This document shows positions 12,204-24,147 of a stretch of 64,000 nucleotides of DNA, piece by piece. The DNA lies in assembly GCA_030272155.1 (NCBI GenBank), contig CP126200.1:4712001-4776000 (forward strand), in the 5' to 3' direction. Position 1 is the first letter of the stretch, and each line of letters starts with the position of its first letter. The notes under the pieces were generated by a model that saw only the letters and a list, made by a program, of their open reading frames with translations, did not search any database and was not told where the DNA came from. The DNA is from Tetradesmus obliquus (taxonomy: Eukaryota; Chlorophyta; Chlorophyceae; Sphaeropleales; Scenedesmaceae). The translations under genes and the position numbers were made by a program.

Positions 12204-13695
12204 ATATCATTCGAAGTGCAGTTTCTCTGCCGCTGTGCTGGTGGGGCTGGCTGTGCTGTAGCTGATAAGCACCATCTGGTGCCAGCTGCCATACCAACGC
12301 CCATCCACTAGTGCGGCGCACCCCCATGGCTGCGGCAGGCAAGCCTTGAAGGTGCATGCTGCTGACTTACCTGTGGCGCCTTGCAGCCTCGTCAACAGCT
12401 TGCAGGCTGAAGACGTCCCCGCTGCCTTCCCACTGGCACCACAATGTTTCCTGCAAACCCTTATCTGGCATTTTTCCTGCAGGTGACGTTGGACAGCAGC
12501 TACTGGTACTACCGCATCAGCATCAACATGTATGACACCTTCACTGACAGCTTTGCACCCAGCCCAGGAAAAGCGAGCCTAGTCAGCACTGTCTTTGTGG
12601 GAGACGTGTTTGACAACAGCACCGGCATCAAGGTGGGAAATGCAACGCCGCGGCTGCTGGCAGCTGCCGCGCGCAGCCAGTTCTGACGCAAAGCACGCTG
12701 CTGCTTACGCGTGTGTGATAGCCTGATGATGAGTGGTGATAAGTGATCGACTGCAGCACAAGAAGATGTGCTTTGTGTAGATGTCGGCCACCACTGCGGT
12801 GGCCGGCTGTGAAGGCAGCTGCTGCCGCTGTCAGCTGAGGCGTCCATTTCTGTGCTGCTGCGACACTGCAGGTCGGCACATTCCAGTCGGCTGGCGTCAG
12901 CACAGTGCTGAGGGCTGACTTGACGACGCTGGTGAGCCACCCAGGACTACTTTACGCACAGAAGAGCATAGGCTCAAGCAGGATTCCCTGCTTCTGATGC
13001 GTAGGACTTGTCACTCGTAAAGTCAACCAGCAAGGAAGGCTAGCTGCAGCTAGCAACATATGTCTGTAGCCAGTTGCTGTTTTTGCTGTCTGCGTGACAC
13101 GACGCTAGTACGTCACCCATAACAGGTGTGGCCAGCTGCAGCCTGCTGCGTGCTCTGCTAGCCTGCAGCTGCTGGCCCAATCTGCATGCACACAGTGCAC
13201 TGTCGTGTGGCGCTAATGCGCCCAGCCGCCGTGCTTTTGAGATGTGTCTGTGCCAGAAGCTTAACATGCGTTCGTCAACTCGTACTAACAGCTTGATAAG
13301 AAGGCATGCAGGATAAGGAGGCTGCATGGCCTGCAGCAGCTGCTCGGCTGCGCATGCTCGTGCTGACATGAGTTGCCTTCCTCTTACCCACTCAACAACT
13401 GCTTCTACTGCTGCTGGCTTGCATCATACCCCTGGATACCTCTGCTGTGCAGCAATACCTCGCGACCACCGGCATCGAGCTCGGCCCGAACGGCGATGAC
13501 GCAATCTTCACGCAAGTTGCGCTGGACGGCGCCAACTTTGCTGAAAAAGTGGCTGATCTGGACTTGGCCATTCTTGGGGGCACGGGGCAGTACAAAGGGG
13601 CCACAGGCGATGTGAGGTACACTGGCACGCAGGTCACCAAGCCTGACAATTTGTATGTGCTTGAGATGGCAGTGCCGAGGTTCAAGCGCTTTTGA
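11843..13695 (+). CDS. Secreted AOC/dirigent-like barrel protein, copy 1 (four exons)
   Basis: Exons: 11843-12013, 12483-12632, 12872-12931, 13453-13695; 624 nt, 207 aa, all in phase 0. The first 30 residues are a clear signal peptide ending TVSAQ. The mature part has WYYRISINMYDTFTDSF, a GDVFDNSTGIKVGTFQSAGV segment, and DLAILGGTGQYKGATGDV near the C-terminus, ending VPRFKRF. The order 'GDV(x)D..(K)VGT' then 'hhGGTGxYxGAxGxV' is the signature of the allene-oxide-cyclase/dirigent barrel superfamily. Family members guide radical coupling or cyclise oxylipins; which, if either, applies here is unknown. A paralogue with the same exon plan follows 1 kb downstream. Intron 1 has a large CTG expansion. 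Confidence 0.8.
12101..12202 (+). repeat. (CAG)5(CTG)29 hairpin-forming microsatellite
   Basis: Five CAG units (12101-12115) abut 29 CTG units (12116-12202) inside intron 1 of the first barrel gene. It is the longest triplet tract in the window. CAG next to CTG is self-complementary. Confidence 0.9.
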
Positions 13696-13920
13696 GGCGG
13701 GATCAACATTGGATGATTGGCTGTCGTTCAAGCTGTTGCAACCATGCATGCTTTGACTTGCATTTCCGCAACATGCGTCCTACGTTTGTCACGTTGGCCC
13801 ACTAAGCGCTTCTGAAGCGGGATCAGAGTTGAACTCACGGTTGTTGTTTGAGCTGTTGCAAACTTGCATGCACAGGGTTGCAATATGCAACATGCATCCT
13901 ATGTTTGTCACACTGTGTGA
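13684..13920 (+). repeat. 120-bp tandem duplication of the stop region and 3' flank of barrel copy 1
   Basis: The end of the last exon (AAGCGCTTTTGAGGCGGGAT) at 13684 recurs as AAGCGCTTCTGAAGCGGGAT at 13804, followed by matching sequence (GTTTGAGCTGTTGCAA, GCAACATGCATCCTA, GTTTGTCAC). The unit therefore covers the last codons, stop and 3' UTR. Confidence 0.8.
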
Positions 13921-14728
13921 ATTCGAAGTTCTATTGGGCTCAGTCTGTTGTCCCTGACCAGGCTGGTTTCACCGCTGGAAGATGTTGATAGTTTGCATCC
14001 GTGCATGATTCGTGTGGCGATGGTCGGTACAGCAGTACTGCTGTTGTCCCGCATGGTGCATTGTTGATAGAGGCACCTTGCATTCTGTTGTTGACTGATT
14101 TGATGTTGGTTAATGGACATATTAAACTGGTACCTGTGAATCCAGCCATGACGTGCACATGCTGTTCAAAGGGAAACTGTATATTGTTCAACAAATAAGC
14201 GGCTTGCAAGCAGGCGAGTGACCATATCTACAGATTCTGGTGGCTAGATTCCAATGCAATGATGAAGATGACACTTGTTGCGCTGAGTTCTACGCACCCT
14301 CAATTGCCAGCGGGATGGTAATTGTGAGGTCACAACCATTTTTTGGGTGCGTGCGCAGCTGCAGACACAGCAGTCCTGCATCATCAACAGCATGCCAGCA
14401 CTGCTGGCAGCTGCGCAGCTGCATGCAGCGCAGGACTCCACACGTTCAATGACCAGCTGGATGCACGTTGCTGCTTTAGAAGCGTGCTTTGTATTCTATG
14501 TACAAAAACATAGCAGCCAAGCGCTGCATACGCGTGCGAGCGTCTGCACGCCCGCCTGTCGCACCCCTCACAACCCTAGCACCCAACAGCGCCAGGTGTC
14601 TGCATGATGTACGTGGCCGTGAATATGGCTTTACTCTATTCAAATATCGGCTGATGCTGAAAAATTCTGCCGTCCTGCGTTCAGTGTCACCAGGCAGTCA
14701 CCGGCTGCAGATCGTGAACTTAGAAAGC
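13921..14728. other. Spacer between the two barrel genes
   Basis: No recognisable gene. It must hold the promoter of the second copy. Confidence 0.5.
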
Positions 14729-16239
14729 ATGGCACCGCGCATGCTCATGCTGCTTCCATGCATCTTCTGCCTCGCATTTGTGGTATTGGAGGCGTCTGCA
14801 CAGGACACCAACCATCACAGGCCACGCGACCCTCCTCTAGGCACCCTGAGCAAGTACAACGAAAGAACGAAGACCTACGAGCCCGTGAGTGCATAGAAGA
14901 ACCCACAAACCCCTTACACACGCTAAGGACCCTTGTTTTGTGCTATACTCAGAAAGTGGACGGGCGCTAGTGCTGCTGCCCGGTGCTGTTGCCTGGTGCT
15001 GCTGCTGGTGCTGCTCCTGCAACAGCACAGTGAACATGCTGCTCTGCAATATGTTCACAGTGACAGCTGTCGCTCCTCTCAGCCTCACATCATCTCCGTC
15101 GTCCTTTTGTTCACTTATATATTTGTTTTGTGCCGTTTCTTTTGTGCACATGCGCACAGGTGACATCAGACAGCCGCTACTGGTACTACCGCATCTGCAT
15201 CTACTTGAATGAGACATTCACTGATGCCTTCGTGCCTGACCTCGGCCAACCCACACTGATCCAAACAGTCATTTCAGGAGACGTTTTTGACAACAGCACG
15301 CGCGTCAAGGTGGGCGATGTCCTGAATGCGTGAAGCAATGCAGCAATGCCTAGCAAAACGAGTCTCCTACAGCTGGCTGCAGTGAGCATATGCCAATGTG
15401 GCTGCCAGCAGTGTGCTGTGAATTCAGTTTTGTACCATGCAGCAGCATGGTACGCTGCACGTCTGCTTCTGATGTCTTTGACAGTAGTGAGCAGCTTCGG
15501 CTCATTGCACTGCAATGCTGGCAGCTGCATTGCATGGCATGGAAGGTGCGTGCTCTTACTACTGCAACAATACCACCCTGCCTGCCTGCATTGGCGAGCA
15601 AGTGTGTCCATCATACTGCAATGATGCTCCACTAAACAATTGTCAGAGCCAGCGCCTGGCAACGGACACAGTTTGGACCGCTGCCACCGCACAGCCAGTG
15701 ACTGGCTTACAAGCCAATTGTGCAAGTGATGTGAAGCGCAGTATGCCCCTGCGCACCGCCGCTTGTTCAGCTTGCAAACGTTCAGTTGCATTAAGCTTAT
15801 GCTGCATTTGCCGCATGAATCACCTGGTTGCCTGTGCCGCCCTGCAGATCGGGCAATTTGACTCCCAAGCTATTAGCACGGTGGTTGATGCCAACCTGAA
15901 GCTGGTGCGTGGCAGTGTTTGCAACACAGTTGAACAGATTTGAACACATTCAAGCGACTTTGCACCATGCAGCAGCTGCTGACTGCAGAGAAGACAATAT
16001 CAGTGTTTGTGGGAGCAGCACCGTGCTGTGACATGTCACAGTGCTGTGTTGCATGCCTGATCAGTAAATGGAGCATGCACAAACAGGCCTGCATGCAGCT
16101 TCTACATGCACCGTGTTACACACAACTCCATGTTAACAACTGCACAGCGTGCCAAGCAGCCGTACAACGCGTGCAGCACACTGCAGCTGCATTAGGAACA
16201 AAGACGGCCGCGCTGCAATGACTGCGGATTTTGCTACTG

Positions 16240-16278
<39 letters not shown>

Positions 16279-16564
16279 ATCTGACGCCGTTGACGGCTGT
16301 CCGCCATGTCCACCCACCCAGCAATACCTCACCACCATGGCTATTGAGATGGGCCCAAATGGTGATGACACGCTGATTACAAACAGCGCGCTGGACGGCG
16401 AAAACCTCATCGCGAGGGTGGTTGACTTTGACTTGGCCATTGCTGGCGGCACGGGGCGGTACAAGGGAGCAAAGGGTGACGTGGCACACTTGGGCACGCA
16501 AGCCACCAAGCCAGACAACTTGTACATTGGGGAAATGGCTGTGCCCAAGTTCAAGCGCTTTTAA
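14729..16564 (+). CDS. Secreted AOC/dirigent-like barrel protein, copy 2 (four exons)
   Basis: Exons: 14729-14884, 15160-15309, 15848-15904, 16322-16564; 606 nt, 201 aa, all phase 0. Exons 2 and 4 have the same lengths as in the upstream paralogue (150 and 243 nt); exon 3 is one codon shorter. Signal peptide about residues 1-24, ending EASAQ. Mature motifs: WYYRICIYLNETFTDAF, SGDVFDNSTRVKIGQF, DLAIAGGTGRYKGAKGDV, ending VPKFKRF. Conserved mature start DTNHHRPRDPPLGTLSKYN versus DTNHRKPRDPRLGSLSLYN in copy 1. A local tandem duplication is evident; introns have diverged fully. Predicted extracellular or endomembrane; activity not known. Confidence 0.8.
16243..16275 (+). repeat. (CTG)11 microsatellite in intron 3 of barrel copy 2
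   Basis: Pure CTG run about 45 nt upstream of the exon 4 acceptor. Confidence 0.85.
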
Positions 16565-17980
16565 GTGCCTCAATGAGCTCAGCTTTATGGCTCAGCTTTA
16601 TCAGCTCAGGGGTTTTGTGGTGATCATGATTGCCTCAGGTGTGTTACAATATCCCCGTCTTGACTTAACATAACAACAGACATGCCAGCAATGAGTGAGG
16701 TTGGGCCAGAAGCGGGCAGGCTACGCGTGTGCCGCGCACACAGCAGCCGCCAGAGCAGTGACAGCTCAGCATTCTCAGCTGAGCAGCACACAGCACACAT
16801 CCCAAACAGTACTGACATGGTGGTATGCAGTCACGCAGAGGCAAATGCCAGCCCATCAATGGAGTATCAAGGGTGGGGGGAGGGAAACGCGCATGCACAA
16901 ACGTTGCTCCCGTACAATCAAACAGCTGGCATTCAAGCCAAGCTGTATCTGCTTTAAGAGCGAAATCACACTACCATGCACTTGAACCCTGATGACAACA
17001 GCCTAGCCAAACTAACACCTGTCAGTCCTCATGATCCCTGCAGCACAAAACGTGCTTACCAGTATCTTACATGTTGACTTTACCAGTGACATTGTCGCGT
17101 CTGTGCTCGGCGACGCTATGCATCAGGCTTGGCTTTCAAAACATTCGAAACAGCAATAGGAACCTTGCAGGATGCATTGAGGCAGCGCACGAGGTGTACA
17201 CCTGGTGCTGCCAGCTGATGTTCCAAACTGTGATGTCTTCTTGTCCAATGAGTCGCTACACGTGCCACCATTGTTGCCAGCGGTGCAGCACATATCTGCA
17301 TGTTGCAGGCAGGCGTGCACTCGTTTGCTGTGCCTCAAGTGTTGACTGGTGGCTGAGTTCATATGGGTTTGGCAGTACAAGTGGCCGCTTGTGCTGCTGG
17401 TGACAGCATGCAGCATGTATGTGACTTAGCAATGGCCCAGTACTACTGGGTTAGTAACTGGGCCTCGCTGAGGTGACTGCAGCTGCATTGAGAACAGGGT
17501 GCATGGCACAAAAGCACCATCACAGCAAACGATACTTACTCCGATATTCGCCAATCCTTGTATAAACCAAGCTTGTTCAGTGCTTGCTGGCAGTTTGGCT
17601 GGCGCAAGCTTGTTCACGCAAGCCGCTTGCTTGGAGGCTCCACTCGGTGCAGGTTCTGCATTGGTACTTGTGCTCTGTGGCGTTTGTTCAGTACACTACC
17701 ATATAGCAGTGTTCACGTTGGGTGAACGCAGGTTCTTTTTGGCCTGTTCTGTTGTTGTCCCGCGGCAAGACTGCTGACGAGGCTTGTCCTGCCTGTTTTA
17801 GGCTGGCTGTACCCTGTCAGGCTGGCAGCGGGCTGGTGAGACAAGTGATGAGGCCGGTCAAAAGCAGCAAGTCTCTCGCTGCGGTTCACAAGCTTTCACG
17901 GGAGCACTATTTGCACGTTGCGGACGATCCAGTGCCAGTCTGCTGTCTCCAGCACTGCACACTGTAGAGACAACAGCAGC
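16565..17980. other. Intergenic region, no gene seen
   Basis: TGCA-rich spacer between barrel copy 2 and the MaoC-domain gene. No domain-like frame found. Confidence 0.5.
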
Positions 17981-18950
17981 ATGCTGCCTTTGTTGATCGG
18001 GGTTGCAGGCGCAGTATTAGTGCTCGGACTAGTTATAACGCTTCGTTGCCCGCCAGATGTCCCTGCGGAGCTCCCGGGCTGGCCCTCTCTAGGCTTCCTG
18101 TATCTGCAGCTGCTTCGTAGTGCGCTGTCGCGGAAGAAAGCACCCGCAGATCTCAAGGGAAAGCCTATCCAGGTAATACATACAACAATTGCATTAGGTA
18201 CATCTCGAGATGAGCGTCGCTGAGCAAATGTTATGGCAGTTGGCCTTGAAGGTTGTTTGGGTCCCACAGCAGTGGGCTGTGTGGGATTTGCTTGCACCCC
18301 TGGTGTTCTAGTGTTGCCCACAACTAGACACAGTCGGGCAAGAACCAGCAGCATTAACGGCATGCACGTGCTAGCGCAAGCAACCAGGTGCTGAGTACTG
18401 CAGTGCACTCGGGCAGTCTTCCAACAGCAGTTGCACACCTGCAGTACTGCTTACATTGTTGCTTTTCCCCCTGATTGCTTGTCACCATTGGCACATTAAC
18501 GCATAAATAGAAACCTCTGGGACATATTCCTGGAAGTGCTGCTGCAGCAGCAGCTGTGGCAGCGCATCGCGATGTCCTGACCCACCCACCCTTACTGCGA
18601 CAGCGCAGCCAACGCGCATCACTTTACCGGCCCCACTCTTGCACTGTCTGTGTCACTGTGCACACAAATGTGCTGCTGCAGGTGAAGCTGACAGCGCCTG
18701 CAGCCTTCAGCACCAGCCGCTATGCAGCCTTCCTCAAGCTTGTTGGCTACAAGGCTGTGCCACAACAGGTGCGGCATGCCTGCTGCCATATTGTCACATC
18801 ACAAAGTAGTGTGTCAGCAGCAGGACACGGCTGTGTACCAGTGCCATACGTACAGGCTACAAGGCTGTGCCACAGCAGGTGCGGCATGCTGCGGCCACAG
18901 CCTGACATCAGCAGCAGGACGGCCGGGTGCATCAGCCTGTACATGTCAGC

Positions 18951-18990
<40 letters not shown>

Positions 18991-19343
18991 CATGGGTGCA
19001 GCTGACCCAGCATAGCAAAAGCAGCACAACCACTGCACCCAGCAGCTGGGCGGTAGAAGCTGAACTTGCAGCCTGTCGCGCCAGTTGATGCTCATTGCAA
19101 TTGCGCTGCTGGAAAGGCACTGACCTTATCTGCCAAGTGCAGCAGCACTGCTGCATTGTACATGCGGAAGTGCAAGCGCCAGTGCACACAGCAGCGCCCA
19201 TGTACGTACTAGGACACTGGTCTGATCAATGGGCTGCAATCCTTGTGACAGCTGGCATATGGCAACCTCATGGAGGGCTGCTTGGAAATGTGCTCGTCTA
19301 TGAAGCAGCGCTGCTGGTGCTGATGCGTGTTGCCATGCGCTTA

Positions 19344-19396
<53 letters not shown>

Positions 19397-21895
19397 GTCA
19401 GGTGCCCTTCAGCTACCCCTTTGTGGAGTCCTTCAGGCTGTCCATGCTGGCCATGAGCCACAGGTGAGAGGCACGTGCACATGCAGCAGCAGCAGCAGCA
19501 GCAGCAGCATGCACACTCACAGTGCAGCACACAGGGGACCAGGGCAACATCATGTTGCACTTGCCTGCCGAGGCTTTCTACCAGTAGCAGCCCAGCAAGC
19601 GTATCCTGCAGCTGCAGTACGGATGCACATGACGCCGCGCTCATAAAAGGTCCTCCTTGGCATCTCCACTGTCTTTATGACCAGGATGCGGATGCTGGCA
19701 CTTCAAAATCAAAACGCCTTGTCATGTGTCACACACGCTTTGTTTCCTTGTCACCTAGCATTGCATACCAACGCATAACAACATACAGCTTTGTGCATGT
19801 CATGCCATGGCCTCCTATGGCACCTGCAGGGACCTCTTTTCTGATGCTTACACCTGGTTTCTTTTCTTGTGAATGACTCTGCACTCCTTGCAACTTTTGC
19901 CTGCTCCGTAGGGACTTCCCCTTCAACGTGCTGGGTGCTGTGCTGGCGCGCAACAGCAGCAGCATGAGCAGGCCCATCAGATCTGATGAGGCGCTCACCT
20001 ACACGTGAGCCGGCACAACGCATGCGCAACTCATGCACAATGCATGAATGCATGCTTTAATGCCCAGTGCTGGATCAGCATAAGTGGTCCTCAGTCACTT
20101 GAGATTAGCCAGAAGACCGTTGCCAGTGCCAGCCTGTGTTTTTGCATATGCTAGCGCCAGCACATTGTTTTGGCTGTTACCAGTACCTCTGCTTATTTGT
20201 TGCCAGTGCTGCTTGCATGGTGTAGCCCTGCTTGTGTAGGGTACACGTGCTCTGTATTGCCTCACCACCGCACAGCCGTTCCTATGCTGTTGGTGCTGAG
20301 TCCACACAGTGCACACAGGACGCTGTGCTGTGTTGCGATGACTTTGGCGCCTGCGCTTGCCGCTGCTTGTGCTGCATACGATTGCCGTGCTATGCTTGCT
20401 GCTGCCTGGTTGCAGTGCCAGCGTGGACCCAAACTATGTGCGCAATGAGAAGGGCCACATTGAGATCCAGATCGTGTGCACAGGCACAGACAGCAAAGGT
20501 GGGTGCAGCAAAACATGCCATTAGCGCAGAATCAGCCATGTTTCAAGTTTGTTATCCTGCCAAATTGCATGTTGTTGCGTCTGCAAACAGTGATTGTGCC
20601 AGTTTTGGTGGCGCTGTCTTGGTGCTCTGTGTCCGCGGGTGACCACGTGTGGACCAATGTACCATGTGTCATTGTGTCATTTTTTTGTGGGAAACAAGGC
20701 CGCAACGCCTGATGGTGCTTGGATGGTGTGTGTCTGCAGGTGACCAGGTGTGGGTAAACTCGCTGACAGTGATTGTCATCAACCCAAAAGCCAAGCGGGG
20801 CGGGGGAGGGAGCAAGACGGGCGAGGTGAGCAGCTGATTTATCGGACTGAGAGCTGTTGCCTAGCGGCTGTAGGTGTCAGTGAGGCATGCTGATTCTCGC
20901 CAAGTGCAACAAACATTCAGATGATCTCGTAGGCATGGCATAAACCGCCCTTTCCATACACGCCTGCTCCGCCTAAGCCTCACGCACCAGACACAAATCA
21001 CCTGCGGCGCCCCGGCCTGGCAGCTGCTGGCCAACACATCTGTCCTGGGCAACGCTGGCCGCGCCAACAACCAGACCCCTTGCCTTTCCTCGCAAAACAC
21101 ATCAAATAATGCTGCCGGCCATACCAAACACACTTCCAACTTGCAGGCGCCCCCAACCTGGCAGCTGCTGGCAAACCTGTCTGTCCCCGGCAACGCCGGC
21201 CGCGCGTACGGCGCACTGAGTGGCGACCGCAACCCCATCCACCTCAGCTCGCTGACCAGCCGGCTGTTTGGCTTCAAGCGGCCCATTGCACACGCGATGT
21301 ACCTGGTGGCATGCCTCGAAGCAGAGCTGGCCAATGCAGGTGAGCGAGGTTCTAAGTTTCCATAAGAAGTGCCTGCCCCCTGTTTCAGCTTCAAGCGGCC
21401 CATTGCGCACGCGATGTGCTTGGTGGCACGCCTGGAAGCAGCGCTGGCCACCGCAGGTGGGCTAGTGGCGTATCCCTCAATATTTGTTGGGTTTTGAACG
21501 GGCATCTGCAAAGGCAAATGCATGGAGGGGTGCTGCAGCCGCTGCTGCAACAAGTGCTGGGACGGACCTGGTGGCACGGGTGGAGCCAGCGTTAGCCAAC
21601 GCAGGTGGCAAACATCATGGTTGGGTCTCCGGTGCCAGGCAAGCACATGGTGCTGCAGCAGTTGCCAACTGCTGCATCTGCTGCTGCATCTGCATCTGCT
21701 GCTGCTGTTGCTGCTGCAGGCTACACTGCCAAGGCCTATCCCGCGGAGTTTGAAACCGAGTTCAAGCGCCCCACGCCGCTGCCAGCCAAGCTGCAGGTGG
21801 TGGTCAGCCCCGCAGCGCAGCCGGCGCTGCAGTGCGCGGTGCTGACAGGCAATGCGGAGAAGGATGTGATCCTGGGCCGACTGTACAGCAAGTAA
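17981..21895 (+). CDS. Membrane-anchored MaoC-like (hot-dog) dehydratase-family protein, eight exons
   Basis: Exons: 17981-18172, 18682-18768, 19402-19463, 19912-20004, 20416-20498, 20740-20825, 21147-21339, 21720-21895; 972 nt, 323 aa, phases all agree. Residues 1-22 form a membrane segment (LPLLIGVAGAVLVLGLVITL). The middle holds VPFSYPFVESFRLSMLAM, DFPFNVLGAVLARN and GDQVWVNSLTVIVINP, as in the N-terminal half of double hot-dog proteins. Exon 7 has the hydratase signature SGDRNPIHLSSLTSRLFGF then RPIAHAMYLVA, with Asp and His at the expected catalytic spots. The last exon is a beta-rich tail. Family members hydrate or dehydrate acyl-CoA/ACP thioesters; substrate here is not known. Introns 2, 5, 6 and 7 hold copies of neighbouring exon edges. 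Confidence 0.85.
18850..18890 (+). repeat. Downstream copy of the MaoC-gene exon 2 3' edge
   Basis: GGCTACAAGGCTGTGCCACA followed by GCAGGTGCGGCATGC repeats the end of exon 2 plus its donor (18745-18780) about 105 bp further on. Confidence 0.85.
18952..18987 (+). repeat. (CAG)12 tract in MaoC-gene intron 2
   Basis: Pure CAG run, about 360 nt upstream of a CTG run in the same intron. Confidence 0.85.
19345..19395 (+). repeat. (CTG)17 tract next to the exon 3 acceptor of the MaoC gene
   Basis: Seventeen CTG units lead into CGTCAG, the acceptor of exon 3 at 19402. It is complementary to the (CAG)12 in the same intron. Confidence 0.85.
20996..21070 (+). repeat. Upstream copy of the MaoC-gene exon 7 5' edge
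   Basis: GCGCCCCGGCCTGGCAGCTG, then a CTGGCCAACACATCTGTC-like stretch, matches the first 60-70 nt of exon 7 (from 21147), about 140 bp earlier. A weaker copy of the exon 6 start (GGTGACCACGTGTGGACCAA) lies at about 20639. Confidence 0.8.
21385..21610 (+). repeat. Two downstream copies of the MaoC-gene exon 7 3' edge
   Basis: 21388-21458 re-encodes FKRPIAHAMCLVARLEAALAT with a GCAGGTGGG donor; 21568-21607 re-encodes VARVEPALANAGG. Both match the end of exon 7 (21268-21340). Confidence 0.85.
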
Positions 21896-22695
21896 TGCGG
21901 TAGCCGAATAACTGGCTGGGGTATGTGGCGCTGCTTGGATGAGGTTGTGGCGTTACTGTACGTCGGCTAGCAGCCGTGTGCACGTCGTAGAATCTATCAG
22001 GCGGTGCAGCACATTGTATGGCTGCTTTCAGGAGCTGCTGCATGTGGCGGTTTGGCAGTGCAGTTGCTGATGTTGTGTCGCCTACTGGTGAACATGATGA
22101 CGCCGGCGGTAGGCAGGCCGCCTGCAGGCTGCACATGAACTGTAGATTTCCAACTCAGCATCCTCAATGAACCAGATAAATGACTGTAGCTTCATTTGTG
22201 CTGTGAGGTGCGGATGGTCGCATTCCTGACCATTGCCCAGTTGTGCTGGCCTGCCAACGCCTCAGGCGCCTAGTAGGCGTTGCGGCAGCAAGTGCTGTGG
22301 TGGCGGCTGCGCAGCTTGCAGTGTGCCATGTGTAATGGCAGCAGTGTGCACAGCTGCAGCAAGTGTGAGCAGCTCCCGGCAATTGGGTTCGCTCAAAAGT
22401 GTTGTGTGTAGCGAGCCAGTATCAATTCTGCTTCCCCTGGTGACACAATAACAAGTTTGAGCAGCAGAACTGGGCCTTTGTGTAACTCACTATAATGCCG
22501 ATGTTGCTGGTGCCACCAGCGTTTGGGACTGTAAAGGCTTTGAAGCTCTCACACAGCGTTGATTTCTACTGTCACCGCTGCTGCTAACAACCACATGATG
22601 CTTGTGGAAGCAGGCATATCTTGCGTGTTACACTGGCAGGAGGCCCTGCCGCAGTAGTCCAACTGCTCAGTCACAGTCACAGCTGGCTGTACATA
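21896..22695. other. Convergent 3' flanks of the MaoC gene and the EHD-like gene
   Basis: No gene seen; presumably holds both 3' UTRs. Confidence 0.5.
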
Positions 22696-24103
22696 TCACC
22701 GCTCCTCCACATTTGCCAGTGTGAGGAAGTACTGCTCGTACAGCAGCTCAGCCTGCTGCGCCACGCGCGCCACCACTGCACTGTACTCCTCCAGCCGCTT
22801 CTGCTGCCGCCTGTCCAGCACCGGCTCGTGCCGCCACACCACCTTGGCCGCGCCGCCCAGCGCTAGCACAACACACATCAGCGCACCGGCGATAAACGGC
22901 AGCAGCTCGTCCAGCCGCGCATCCCAGCTGCGCAGCGCTTGAGCCAAACCGCTGCTGCACACGCTGCTTGCAGCAGCGTCGCTTGCCGCACCACACACTG
23001 CGCCTGCAGCGCGCGCGCCGAGCGCTCCTGCCAGCAGCAGCAGCGCCAGCAAGCTGCCGGCGGCTAGCAGTGCGCCGCGCGCGGTGCGGGCTGCGTTGGT
23101 TTCCCGGTTTGCTGCGTCCTGCTGCCGCCGCTGCTCTATGGCGGCCTGGATGGTGGCGCAGTCTGCCTTCAGCTGCCGCAGCGTCTTCTGCACAGTCTGG
23201 TTGATGGCCTGCATGATGCATATGCGATGGCAGCACCCGGGCAGCAGCAGGGCACCCAACGTGACAACCAATCCCAAGGACAAGTGCATGAGGCAGGTCG
23301 TGCAATAGTCTGAGGTGGAGTCACGCTACGCATCTCACCGTGAAAAGATGTTTTTTAAAAGTCACGTTGCACAACAAGGCGCCAGTTACTACTCATGCGC
23401 AGTGCGCCGGCAAGCTACGGCAGCCATTGGCACTCATACCACAGCAGCTCAACTACTCTCCCACTCGCCACTGCATTGACAGCACACCAACAGCACCATC
23501 CTCACGCTTCTCCTCCACCACCCGCACCTTGCATAACAATCTCTGTTGCACACGTCCAGGATGCGTTCCCACACGGCACACCGAATACAACATCATGTAC
23601 GCACACTCTTCCCACTACTTTCACGCCCCCGCACCTTGTCTATCTCGCCGCACACGTCCTCGATGGCGTTGGGGATGCCGCACGGCAGCCCGCCATCATC
23701 CTCGTGCGGCAGGTAGAAGGTTGGCAGGTTGAACGCGTGGCTGTTGCGGATGCGCGTGGCCAGGTTCTGCGTGATCTGGATGAGCACGCGCTGCCGGTCG
23801 CGCTCGTCAGTCACCTCGTCCGCCTTTGACCTGCAGCAGCAGCACCGGCAGCGGCAGCCGCAGCAGCAGTGAGCAGATCGTATGCGCGGCACAAGCAGCA
23901 GCACCAAGAGCACAAGATGTGCTTTTTGAGTTCAAGGCTCGGGCACCCGGCTGCCGTCCAGCCACCGCAGCGTTGCTGGCAGCTGGATGCTGCCGCCGCA
24001 AGCTGCTGCTGCTGCTCACATGAAGTAGTGGATCTTCTCCAGGTGGTGTGTGTTGTTGAGCTGCTCCACCACCTCCATGGTGCGCTTGCAGGTGGCCTGG
24101 CCT

Positions 24104-24147
<44 letters not shown>

